In this document: piece by piece, positions 7,647-15,189 of the stretch | How the letters are laid out: each line of letters begins with the position of its first letter | Numbering within the stretch: position 1 is the first letter of the stretch | DNA from: BJGV01 sp964013575 | Lineage (GTDB): Bacteria; Pseudomonadota; Gammaproteobacteria; Burkholderiales; Nitrosomonadaceae | Assembly (NCBI GenBank): GCA_964013575.1 | Contig: CAXGWP010000025.1 | Location: forward strand, 1 to 18,754 | DNA: 18,754 nt | Direction of reading: 5' to 3' | The notes under the pieces: generated by a model | Seen by the model: the letters and a program-made list of their open reading frames with translations, nothing else | Database searches by the model: none | Told to the model about the DNA's origin: nothing | Position numbers and translations under genes: made by a program

Positions 7647-8882
7647 TTAGGTATTTTTTATTGGAATGGTGTTAAGTGGGTTTTCTTCATAAATTTTGTA
7701 TGCTGCAGTTTGTGCTGTTCCAAAATTAATTTTCTTTCCCATATCTGAAAAAACTGTTTCTAGCGCATTTAAACATAATATAACATTGTCTATTTTACTT
7801 GAGTAACCCATTAAGCCAAATCTCCATATTTTTCCAGCAAAATCACCAAGTCCTGCTCCAATTTCAAGATTATACTCAGTAAGTAGCCTGCGACGGACTT
7901 CTTTCTCATCTATGCCTTCAGGTATATATACAGAATTTAATTGTGGTAGGCGATATTTTTCATCAACTAAATATTTAGTTCCGAGGGTTGTTAATCCTGC
8001 TTTTAATGCCTTATGATTTCGTTGATGTCGAGCCCAGGAATGCTCTAATCCTTCTTCATAAAGCATAACGAGAGATTCATGTAGTGCGTAGAGTGCATTG
8101 GTTGGAGCGGTGTGGTGATAGGTTCTAGTTTCACCCCAATAACCTAGTACTAAATTTAGGTCCATAAACCAACTTTGTACTTTTGTTTTACGGTTCTTAA
8201 TTAGATCTACAGCACGTTCTGAGAAGCTTATAGGAGATAAACCTGGTGGGCATGATAGACATTTTTGACTACCAGAATATATTGCATCTATTTTCCATTC
8301 ATCAACTAGTAGTGGGGATCCACCTAAAGAAGTGACTGCATCAACAATTGTCAAACAGTTATTGCGTTGTGCAATTTCACAAAGTGTTTTTGCATCTGAA
8401 AGCGCACCTGTTGATGTCTCAGCATGAACGAAAGTAATAATTTTTGTGTCAGGATTCTGTTTTAGAGTATCCTCTAATTTTTGTGGATTAACAGGCTCCC
8501 CCCAATTATTATCTACTACGATCGCTATACCACCACAGCGCTGTACATTTTCTATCATTCGTGAGCCAAATACACCATTTCTACAGACAATGACTTTATC
8601 TCCAGGATTTACCAAATTGACGAAACACATTTCCATTCCTACTGATCCAGGTCCAGATACAGGAAATGTCATCAAATTTGAGGTTTGGAAAGAATATCTA
8701 AGCAGACTCTTTAACTCTTCCATCATGTCTGTGAAGACTGGGTCAAGATGCCCTAAAGTTGGGCGAGCCATGGCAGATAGGACTCTTGGGTGAGTATCTG
8801 ATGGACCAGGCCCCATTAGGGTACGTTGTGGCGGGTAGAATGTATTGATGTTTTCTTTGGCGCAGAAATCTGTAGAAGTCAT
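7647..8882 (-). CDS. Class V aminotransferase, alanine/serine–glyoxylate aminotransferase type
   Basis: A pyridoxal-phosphate enzyme of the AGXT/serine–glyoxylate aminotransferase family, which transfers an amino group from alanine or serine to glyoxylate, giving glycine. The 411-residue protein shows the family opening LMGPGPSDTHPRVLSAM (22–38), GHLDPVF (44–50), the PLP-pyridine aspartate D181 in TIVDAVTSLGG, the Schiff-base lysine K207 in SGSQKCLSCPPG, YHHTAP (255–260) and the substrate-carboxylate arginine R354 in WRFGLMG. The amino donor cannot be fixed from sequence. About 25 residues after position 385 extend beyond the usual C-terminus. The start is supported by AGGA shortly before the ATG at 8882. 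It converges on metF. Likely roles are glyoxylate (2-phosphoglycolate) salvage or serine/C1 metabolism; which one depends on the organism. Confidence 0.88.
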   Translation of the reverse strand: MTSTDFCAKENINTFYPPQRTLMGPGPSDTHPRVLSAMARPTLGHLDPVFTDMMEELKSLLRYSFQTSNLMTFPVSGPGSVGMEMCFVNLVNPGDKVIVCRNGVFGSRMIENVQRCGGIAIVVDNNWGEPVNPQKLEDTLKQNPDTKIITFVHAETSTGALSDAKTLCEIAQRNNCLTIVDAVTSLGGSPLLVDEWKIDAIYSGSQKCLSCPPGLSPISFSERAVDLIKNRKTKVQSWFMDLNLVLGYWGETRTYHHTAPTNALYALHESLVMLYEEGLEHSWARHQRNHKALKAGLTTLGTKYLVDEKYRLPQLNSVYIPEGIDEKEVRRRLLTEYNLEIGAGLGDFAGKIWRFGLMGYSSKIDNVILCLNALETVFSDMGKKINFGTAQTAAYKIYEENPLNTIPIKNT

Positions 8883-9128
8883 AAATGATCCTAAATGAAA
8901 TTATGTATCTGATTAGTTAAATAAAATATTTTGATTTTACCAAGTGAAATAATAATTTGCTATTAACAGTATTGAATTGGTCTATAGATAAACTTAGTAC
9001 AGTAAATATATTGTTTTTTATGCTTGGTTTTAATTTTATATCGTTAGAAATAAGGATATTATAATAAAAAATTATAATGATAGGATAGTTTAAAATAAAG
9101 ACAAATTATAATAATAGAGTAACTCCAA
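8883..9128. other. AT-rich intergenic region between aminotransferase gene and rodA
   Basis: This 246-base spacer holds the upstream region of the aminotransferase gene and the tail of the mre operon. No coding frame or RNA gene is recognisable. The octamer palindrome ATTATAAT occurs three times (9058, 9071, 9105); the first two, separated by AAAAA, could fold into an A/T-only hairpin downstream of rodA. Confidence 0.5.
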
Positions 9129-10229
9129 TTATGTTTTTACCAATTTAGGGTGTGTTTGTATGCTCATCAAGATACCAAAACCTAAAAGCATTGTTACCAT
9201 AGACGTTCCACCATAACTAATAAGTGGTAGTGGTACGCCTACTACTGGTAGGATACCAATAACCATCCCTATGTTAACAAAAATATAAGTAAAGAAAGTT
9301 AAAGTTATTGATCCTGAAATAAGTCGTGTAAATTGTGTTGAAGCATTGGCAGTAATGACCATACCTCGGCCAATTACGAATAGATATAATAATATCAGTA
9401 TAGAATTACCTACGATTCCAAATTCTTCTGAGAATACTGCAAAAATAAAATCAGTACTTTTTTCAGGGAGAAAGTCTAAGTGGGTCTGTGTGCCATTCTG
9501 CCAGCCCTTTCCAATAATGCCTCCTGATCCTATTGCAATAGTTGATTGTATAGTATGATATCCAGCCCCTAGTGCATCTTGTGTCGGGTCAAATAAAGTC
9601 ATAACACGTTGTTTCTGGTAGTCATGCATCATTGACCATAATAATGGGATACTAGCTGCTACAGTAGCTATTAATCCAGTTATGATACGCCATGATAGTC
9701 CCGCAAGGAATAGTACATAGAAGCCACTAGAAATAATTAATAAGGTAGTTCCTAGGTCAGGTTGGCGTAGAATTAGTATTGCTGGGATTAATAGAAGTGT
9801 TGTTGCTATTATATAATCACGTAGCCGTAAAGTTGCCTCATGTTTATCAAAATACCATGCCATCATAAGCGGCACAGCAATTTTCATTAGCTCGGAGGGT
9901 TGGATACGAGTAATGCCTATATCTAGCCACCTTCTAGCACCATTATTAATTTCACCAAATATAGCTACACTAATTAGAAGAATTAGGCCAATTATATATA
10001 CTGGCAAAGCAAACCTCATAATGTGTTGGAGTGGAATATTGGCAACTAGCCACATGATAAATAATGCTATTGCCATGTTAATTGCCTGATTAGTTATACG
10101 TGTTAAATTTCCTCCTGTAGCACTGTAAAGTATTGTAAGGCCAACTGCCATTATTAGAAGAATACCAAATAATAGGAGGCTATCTATATAGCGTGTTAGG
10201 TAGTGCCATAGGCGGAAGGTTTTATTCAT
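9129..10229 (-). CDS. mrdB: RodA peptidoglycan glycosyltransferase (SEDS family)
   Basis: RodA polymerises lipid II into glycan strands for lateral wall growth, working with PBP2 and the MreBCD elongasome in the inner membrane. The 366-residue protein is almost wholly hydrophobic, with about ten predicted membrane segments from residue 17 onward. SEDS signatures are RIQPSELMKIA (108–118), the loop LPEKSTDFIFAVFSEEFG (254–271) containing the likely catalytic D260 (E. coli RodA D262), and the C-terminal pattern GILPVVGVPLPLISYGGTSM (325–344). The gene begins one base after the mrdA stop codon and is the last gene of the operon, so translation is probably coupled to mrdA. RodA is favoured over FtsW by the mrdA/mre neighbours. 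Confidence 0.97.
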   Translation of the reverse strand: MNKTFRLWHYLTRYIDSLLLFGILLIMAVGLTILYSATGGNLTRITNQAINMAIALFIMWLVANIPLQHIMRFALPVYIIGLILLISVAIFGEINNGARRWLDIGITRIQPSELMKIAVPLMMAWYFDKHEATLRLRDYIIATTLLLIPAILILRQPDLGTTLLIISSGFYVLFLAGLSWRIITGLIATVAASIPLLWSMMHDYQKQRVMTLFDPTQDALGAGYHTIQSTIAIGSGGIIGKGWQNGTQTHLDFLPEKSTDFIFAVFSEEFGIVGNSILILLYLFVIGRGMVITANASTQFTRLISGSITLTFFTYIFVNIGMVIGILPVVGVPLPLISYGGTSMVTMLLGFGILMSIQTHPKLVKT

Positions 10230-10230
10230 A

Positions 10231-12129
10231 TTAATCTTTTATGCTTATATCAATAGATTTTTCTTTTTTGGTATTAGGTAATTTTCCAAGCAGCAGATGA
10301 TCCATAACTTGCCTTGCAATTGGAGCAGCAGTAGAACCGCCATGACTACCATTTTCTACTAACACTGACAATGCAATACTTGGGTTTTCTGCTGGAGCAT
10401 AGGCTATAAATAGCGCATGATCACGATGACGTTCATTTATAGTATTTTCATCATATTTTTCCCCCTGCTTTATACTGATTACCTGAGAAGTTCCAGTTTT
10501 ACCTGCAAAAGTATAGCCCGCTCCGGCTCCTGCAACTGCTGCTGTGCCTCCTGGCTTCGTAACATCTATAAGTGAATTTTTTATTATTTGTAGGTTTTTT
10601 GGATTCAGATTTATTTTATATAATATTTGTGGAGCTCTTTCAAAGATTTCACCAGATCTGTTATTTTTTATTTGCTTAACAAGGTGTGGGCGAAATGCAG
10701 TTCCTTTATTTGCAATTATTGAAGTGGCAAAGGCAAGTTGAAGAGGGGTAGCTAAGTTATATCCTTGGCCGATACCAACAGAAATAGTATCACCTGGCCA
10801 CCATTTCTGTTTATGGCGCCTCATTTTCCATTCACGTGAAGGGAGTAAGCCGGAAGCTTCTCCTTGTATATCAATACCGGTTTTTTTACCTAGACCAAAT
10901 TTTCTTATGAAATTAGCAATATTGTCTATTCCTAGCTCATTTGCTAGTTCATAGTAATAAGTATCACATGAAACCACTAGTGATTTATGAATATCTACTT
11001 TACCATGACCACCAGCTTTCCAGCACCGATATTGGGTATTACTGTTGGGCAAGTGAAAATAACCTGGATCATTTATGGAATACTCAGGTGTCCGTAATTT
11101 AAGCTCTAGGGCAGCAAGTGCCATAAATGGTTTGAATGTAGATCCTGGGGGATAAATACCTTGTAGTGCACGATTATTAAGTGGCTTGTCTATAGAATTA
11201 TTGAGTTGATCCCAGCTTTTAAAATCGATACCATTTACAAAAAGATTTGAATCAAATCCAGGCCTACTGACAAATGCAAGAACGTCACCATTGTTAGGGT
11301 CAATTGCTACAAGAGCGCCACGTTTGTTTCCAAAGGCGTTCTCAGCAGTTTCTTGTAATTTTGCATCTATCGTTAATGTTATATCATTACCAGAAATTGG
11401 TGGTGTTCGCGATAAAACTCTTATTTTACGCCCTTCTGAATCAGTTTCAATTTTTTCAAATCCAGCTATACCATGTAATTCTTTTTCATAGCTTTGCTCC
11501 ACGCCAACTTTTCCAATATGATTTGTTCCTTTGTAGTTTGCCAAATTTTTATTAGCTTTTAGTTTTGCAAGGTCTTTTTGGTTAATACGGCTTATATATC
11601 CAATTACATGAGAAGTACTTTCACCTTTTGGATAATGTCGGAATAAGCGAGCTTTTAATTCAACACCTGGAAAACGATATTTGTTTGCAGCAAAACGTGC
11701 CACCTCTTCTTCAGATAAGCGGGTCCGAATAGGTAAACTTTCAAATTTATTACTTTCTTTCATAAGTTTTTTGAAGCGTCTGCGGTCTATTTCTTCAATA
11801 GGAATAATGGCGCCCAATTCATTTATGGTGGCTTCAAAATCATTTAGTTTGCCGGGTATAAATTCGAGTGTATAGGCAGAATAATTCTGTGCTAGAACGT
11901 CACCATTACGATCTAAAATAAGGCCTCTATTGGGGGCTATAGGGGAAATAGAAATACGATTAGCTTCTGCAAGTGTATGGTAGCGGTCATTTTCTAAAAC
12001 CTGTAGATAAAAGAAGCGTCCAAAAAGAATTAGAAATAAGAATATTACTAAGCCCGCACTAATAGCCAGCCGCTCATGGAATTGATGCAATTCGCTGAGA
12101 TGGTCACGGATTTCTACCCTGCGGGTCAT
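10231..12129 (-). CDS. mrdA: Penicillin-binding protein 2 (elongasome transpeptidase)
   Basis: PBP2 cross-links peptidoglycan during elongation as RodA's partner. I chose the ATG at 12129 (632 residues). It overlaps the mreD stop as ATGA, and it places the active-site STFK at 330–333 and KTGT at 544–547, the numbers known for E. coli PBP2 (S330, K544). The second motif SCD is at 387–389. An N-terminal membrane anchor spans about 20–42, the dimerisation domain with the NRGLILDRNG motif follows (about 67–76), and the transpeptidase domain begins near 268. A start 21 codons upstream is possible but would lie within mreD. The C-terminal tail is short and lysine-rich. Intact active-site motifs indicate a functional beta-lactam target. 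Confidence 0.96.
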   Translation of the reverse strand: MTRRVEIRDHLSELHQFHERLAISAGLVIFLFLILFGRFFYLQVLENDRYHTLAEANRISISPIAPNRGLILDRNGDVLAQNYSAYTLEFIPGKLNDFEATINELGAIIPIEEIDRRRFKKLMKESNKFESLPIRTRLSEEEVARFAANKYRFPGVELKARLFRHYPKGESTSHVIGYISRINQKDLAKLKANKNLANYKGTNHIGKVGVEQSYEKELHGIAGFEKIETDSEGRKIRVLSRTPPISGNDITLTIDAKLQETAENAFGNKRGALVAIDPNNGDVLAFVSRPGFDSNLFVNGIDFKSWDQLNNSIDKPLNNRALQGIYPPGSTFKPFMALAALELKLRTPEYSINDPGYFHLPNSNTQYRCWKAGGHGKVDIHKSLVVSCDTYYYELANELGIDNIANFIRKFGLGKKTGIDIQGEASGLLPSREWKMRRHKQKWWPGDTISVGIGQGYNLATPLQLAFATSIIANKGTAFRPHLVKQIKNNRSGEIFERAPQILYKINLNPKNLQIIKNSLIDVTKPGGTAAVAGAGAGYTFAGKTGTSQVISIKQGEKYDENTINERHRDHALFIAYAPAENPSIALSVLVENGSHGGSTAAPIARQVMDHLLLGKLPNTKKEKSIDISIKD

Positions 12130-12650
12130 AGTGCATTCTGACCATGTTTTGAACCATGAGGAATTTCTAGTAGGATTGAGATTATCGGCCATAATAGCAT
12201 GCCAGTAAGGCTAGCAAGAAAATAATCCCAACCTGGAAAATCGGATCTTCTTAAAAGCTCAGTTAGGAGTATGATAGATTGAGTAAAGAGTAGCAATATT
12301 CCAATTTGAGGTATTTGTTTTAATAGCCCAAATATATGTATACGTCGGCGCAGTAATAATGCAATGAAAATCATTATACTGTAAGCTAAAGCATGTTGCC
12401 CAAACATACTGCTATTAACAACATCCATCAATAAGCCCATAATAAAAGCAATACTTATACCAACGCGTTCTGGTTGATATGCGCCCCAGAATAATAGTAC
12501 TAATGCAACAAAATCCGGACGTAGTATTAATAGGTAACCTTGTATAGGCAGCAAATTTAATAATAATCCAATTATTAGGCTAAGGGTTATAAACCAGCTT
12601 TTTGCTGGAAGAATAATTTCTTCTTCAGAATAATTATAAGTTTTTGTCAT
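12126..12650 (-). CDS. mreD: Rod-shape-determining membrane protein MreD
   Basis: MreD is the small inner-membrane component of the elongasome and links MreC with PBP2/RodA. The ATG at 12650 gives 174 residues (E. coli 162) and lies 10 bases after the mreC stop. An in-frame TTG at 12674 would overlap mreC and is less likely. After a short acidic N-terminus the protein has about five hydrophobic segments, including LSLIIGLLLNLLPIQGYL and the family-typical RPDFVALVLLFWGAYQPERVGI. Another hallmark is GLLMDVVNSSMFGQHALAY. Its stop overlaps the mrdA start by four bases (ATGA), implying translational coupling. Confidence 0.92.
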   Translation of the reverse strand: MTKTYNYSEEEIILPAKSWFITLSLIIGLLLNLLPIQGYLLILRPDFVALVLLFWGAYQPERVGISIAFIMGLLMDVVNSSMFGQHALAYSIMIFIALLLRRRIHIFGLLKQIPQIGILLLFTQSIILLTELLRRSDFPGWDYFLASLTGMLLWPIISILLEIPHGSKHGQNAL

Positions 12651-12660
12651 TTTATTTTGA

Positions 12661-13536
12661 TTATTTATTTTCAAAATACATACCAGTTAAGTTTTCTTGA
12701 TTCTTTAAATTAAATTGTGGAGATAGAATTAGAACTTGTCTATTTCGATCAACTCCAGCAATAGTTTTGCAAATAATTAAAGCGAAAGTAGAAGATGTAT
12801 CACGCATTACTTTAGTGACTAATGCTACTGGTAAGCCAGGAGGGTATACACCACCTATACCAGAAGTAATTAGTTTATCTCCTTTTTTGATATCAATATT
12901 ATTTGCCATATAATTTAATTCAAGTGTTTTATATTTTCCTGTACCAAATGCTACTGATCGTATACCATTTCGTAAAACTTGAACTGGTACCGAATGACCT
13001 TTATCAGTTATAAGTGTGACTTCAGAAGACCATGGATAGGTACGCGTAATTTGTCCTATTACGCCTAAATCATCTATTACAATTTGGCCATTCTGAGTGT
13101 CATTATGGAGGCCTTTGTCAAGTATAATTTTAAGGTTAAAAGGATCACGTGGAACAGCGACAATTTCCGCCATGATAGCTTTAATTTCATTTCTCTCACT
13201 AGCGTTTAAAAGGTTACGAAGGTGTGCATTCTCATTTTTAAGAGCCAAAAGTTGATGAATTTTCCCTGAGTCAGTAAGGTGTTGTTGTTTAAGACGTGAA
13301 TTTTCATCAGCTAAATTTTTAGCGACAAGAGACTCATCTATCAGGTCTGTAATTGTGGTTGGTATGTAGGCAAGATTTCGTATGGGGTATAGTGCTACAG
13401 TAATAATTTGCCGAACTTCATAGAGATACTTGAAATGCGTATCAATTACCATCAGTATTAATGATAGTTGAACAAAAAAAATCAGCCGTATTAGTGAGCT
13501 GGGGCCGTGTTTAAAAAACTGTGGGGTTGTTTCCAT
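12661..13536 (-). CDS. mreC: Rod-shape-determining protein MreC
   Basis: MreC is a bitopic periplasmic scaffold that joins MreB/MreD to PBP2. The 291-residue product has a membrane helix at about 15–32, a periplasmic coiled coil at about 66–112 (with the ENAHLRNLLNASE segment) and the two beta-barrel domains typical of the family. The hallmark SGIGGVYPPGLPVA lies at 225–238. The opening METTPQFFKHGPSSLIRLIFF resembles betaproteobacterial MreC, which supports the start. The gene lies 73 bases downstream of mreB, with a small hairpin in that gap, and 10 bases before mreD. Confidence 0.95.
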   Translation of the reverse strand: METTPQFFKHGPSSLIRLIFFVQLSLILMVIDTHFKYLYEVRQIITVALYPIRNLAYIPTTITDLIDESLVAKNLADENSRLKQQHLTDSGKIHQLLALKNENAHLRNLLNASERNEIKAIMAEIVAVPRDPFNLKIILDKGLHNDTQNGQIVIDDLGVIGQITRTYPWSSEVTLITDKGHSVPVQVLRNGIRSVAFGTGKYKTLELNYMANNIDIKKGDKLITSGIGGVYPPGLPVALVTKVMRDTSSTFALIICKTIAGVDRNRQVLILSPQFNLKNQENLTGMYFENK

Positions 13537-13580
13537 TACATGTTTGATGTTACAGGTTTCTAGCTAATATTTAGTCCATA

Positions 13581-13600
13581 AGTATTAGCATGTTAATACT
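13581..13600 (-). promoter_or_regulatory. hairpin between mreB and mreC
   Basis: AGTATTA (13581–13587) and TAATACT (13594–13600) form a 7-bp perfect stem with a six-base loop, nine bases past the mreB stop. No U-run follows on the minus strand, so a full terminator is unlikely. It could protect the mreB 3' end or cause partial attenuation, fitting the known need for more MreB than MreC/MreD. Confidence 0.35.
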
Positions 13601-13609
13601 AGGTGTCTT

Positions 13610-14662
13610 TTAATCACTGGCAAAGATGCTAACCAATTGATCTAGGTTTTCTAGTGCAATACCTGAGCCTCGTGCTACACAAGTTAGGGGGTCTTCAGCA
13701 ATGATTACTGACAGGCCGGTTTCTTCCATTAATAGCCGATCAATATCATGTAGTAATGCGCCTCCTCCAGTTAATATTAGCCCATTTTCTGCAATATCTG
13801 CACCAAGTTCTGGTAAGGTAAGCTCAAGAGCTGATTTTACAGCACTGACGATACTATTTAGTGGGTCAGCTAATGATTCTAAGATCTCATTACTTGAAAC
13901 AGTAAAGCTACGTGGAATTCCTTCTGCAAGGTTACGCCCTTTAACTTCTAATTCTCGCACTTCAGATCCAGGATAAGCAGAGCCAATTTCTTTTTTAATT
14001 AATTCAGCAGTAACTTCTCCTATTAACATTCCATAATTCCGGCGTATATAATTGATAATAGCTTCATCAAATTTGTCACCACCTACTCGTACAGAATTTG
14101 AGTATACAATTCCCCCTAATGAAATTACTCCAACATCTGTAGTGCCTCCACCAATATCAACTACCATTGAGCCAGTTGGGTCTTCAATTGGCAAGTTAGC
14201 ACCAATAGCTGCCGCCATTGGCTCTTCAATCAATTCTACCTTGCTTGCTCCAGCTCCATATGCTGCCTCTCGGATAGCGCGGCGCTCGACTTGAGTTGAG
14301 CCATAAGGCACACATATTACAATGCGTGGGTTAAAAGAGAAAAGACGGGCTGGATTCACTTTTCTAATAAAGTGTTTAAGCATTTGCTCTGTAACAGTAA
14401 AATCAGCAATTACACCATCTTTCATTGGGCGTATGGCAGTTATATTGCCAGGAGTACGTCCTAGCATTTGTTTGGCAGCTAGTCCGACTTGCTGGATTAC
14501 TTTTTTACCATTGGGGCCACCATCCTGTCGTATTGCTACAACTGATGGTTCGTTTAGTACAACCCCATGACCTCGAACATAAATTAGAGTATTAGCAGTG
14601 CCTAAATCAATTGCAAGGTCGTTTGAAAAGTAATTCCTGAAATTGGTAATAAGATTTGTCAT
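13610..14662 (-). CDS. mreB: Rod-shape-determining actin homologue MreB
   Basis: MreB forms membrane-associated filaments in the cytoplasm that orient lateral wall synthesis. The 350-residue protein (family ~345) carries the actin-fold nucleotide motifs: phosphate-1 AIDLGTANT (17–25), phosphate-2 VVDIGGGTTDVGV (167–179) and the adenosine motif LTGGGALL (297–304), plus the connecting EEPMAAAIG (146–154). The N-terminus MTNLITNFRNYFSNDLAIDLG is slightly longer than usual and may help membrane contact. No clear ribosome site precedes the ATG at 14662, but there is no better in-frame start. It is the first gene of the five-gene mre–mrd operon and is divergent from gatC. Confidence 0.98.
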   Translation of the reverse strand: MTNLITNFRNYFSNDLAIDLGTANTLIYVRGHGVVLNEPSVVAIRQDGGPNGKKVIQQVGLAAKQMLGRTPGNITAIRPMKDGVIADFTVTEQMLKHFIRKVNPARLFSFNPRIVICVPYGSTQVERRAIREAAYGAGASKVELIEEPMAAAIGANLPIEDPTGSMVVDIGGGTTDVGVISLGGIVYSNSVRVGGDKFDEAIINYIRRNYGMLIGEVTAELIKKEIGSAYPGSEVRELEVKGRNLAEGIPRSFTVSSNEILESLADPLNSIVSAVKSALELTLPELGADIAENGLILTGGGALLHDIDRLLMEETGLSVIIAEDPLTCVARGSGIALENLDQLVSIFASD

Positions 14663-14749
14663 GAGAGCATAATTCGTTGATGGCTATGGTGTTAAAATTA
14701 CTCAAAAAGAATGCGCTTAGAACATTGATTATCATGCCAGTCATATACG

Positions 14750-14804
14750 TAACTTTATGATATTCTATAGCATCGATTTTAATCTTAACTTTATGATACT
14801 CTAT
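14750..14804. repeat. spaced direct repeat between mreB and gatC
   Basis: TAACTTTATGATATTCTAT (14750–14768) recurs as TAACTTTATGATACTCTAT (14786–14804): 18 of 19 positions identical, with a 36-base period. It lies in the 174-base divergent spacer, 33 bases before gatC at its right edge. Each copy includes TATGAT, which resembles a −10 box. The pair could be twin binding sites or duplicated promoter elements. Confidence 0.55.
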
Positions 14805-14836
14805 TATGTTTTTGAACGTAAGGGGGGCTTTATTAG

Positions 14837-15124
14837 ATGGCACTGACTCTTGAAGACGTAAAACGTGTAGCAAATCTTGCTCGAATTGAAATTAGTGATG
14901 ATGAAGCTCGTTCTACGCTTAATAATATAGCGGGAATTTTTTCTTTAATTGAACAAATGCAAGCAGTAGATACATCTAGAGTTATTCCTATGTCTCATGC
15001 TCAAGATGTTGATCAGAGATTGCGTGAGGATCAAGTTACTGAATTAGATCAATCTGAATTATTTCAGTTACAAGCTCCTAAAATAGAATCAGATTTATAT
15101 TTAGTGCCCAAAGTTATTGAATAA
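14837..15124 (+). CDS. gatC: Aspartyl/glutamyl-tRNA amidotransferase subunit C
   Basis: GatC is the small subunit that wraps around GatA and GatB and stabilises the complex. The 95-residue length is standard. The opening ALTLEDVKRVANLARIEISDDEA matches the family's helix-rich N-terminus, and the C-terminal LVPKVIE is the conserved tail (VPKVLE in most members). An unusually G-rich ribosome site, GGGGGG at 14822–14827, lies nine bases upstream. It leads the gatC–gatA–gatB order, with gatA 65 bases further on. Confidence 0.96.
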   Translation: MALTLEDVKRVANLARIEISDDEARSTLNNIAGIFSLIEQMQAVDTSRVIPMSHAQDVDQRLREDQVTELDQSELFQLQAPKIESDLYLVPKVIE

Positions 15125-15189
15125 AATTATTAAAATAAATACAGCACAATACTTTATTTATTCCTATAATCTTCCAGTTTTTATATATC

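Noticed and set aside
13701..14570. Three plus-strand open frames of 80–91 residues opposite mreB
   Set aside because: They are antisense to a highly conserved gene, rich in Ser/Pro from the reversed codon pattern, and have no recognisable motif.
14607..14873. Minus-strand 88-residue open frame with an internal IEYHKV repeat
   Set aside because: It overlaps the starts of both mreB and gatC and its repeat simply reflects the 36-base spaced DNA repeat; no ribosome site or family resemblance.
15125..15189. A/T hairpin (AATAAATA pairing with TATTTATT) between gatC and gatA
   Set aside because: All pairs are A·T with a long loop, expected by chance in this composition, and a terminator inside gatCAB would be unexpected.
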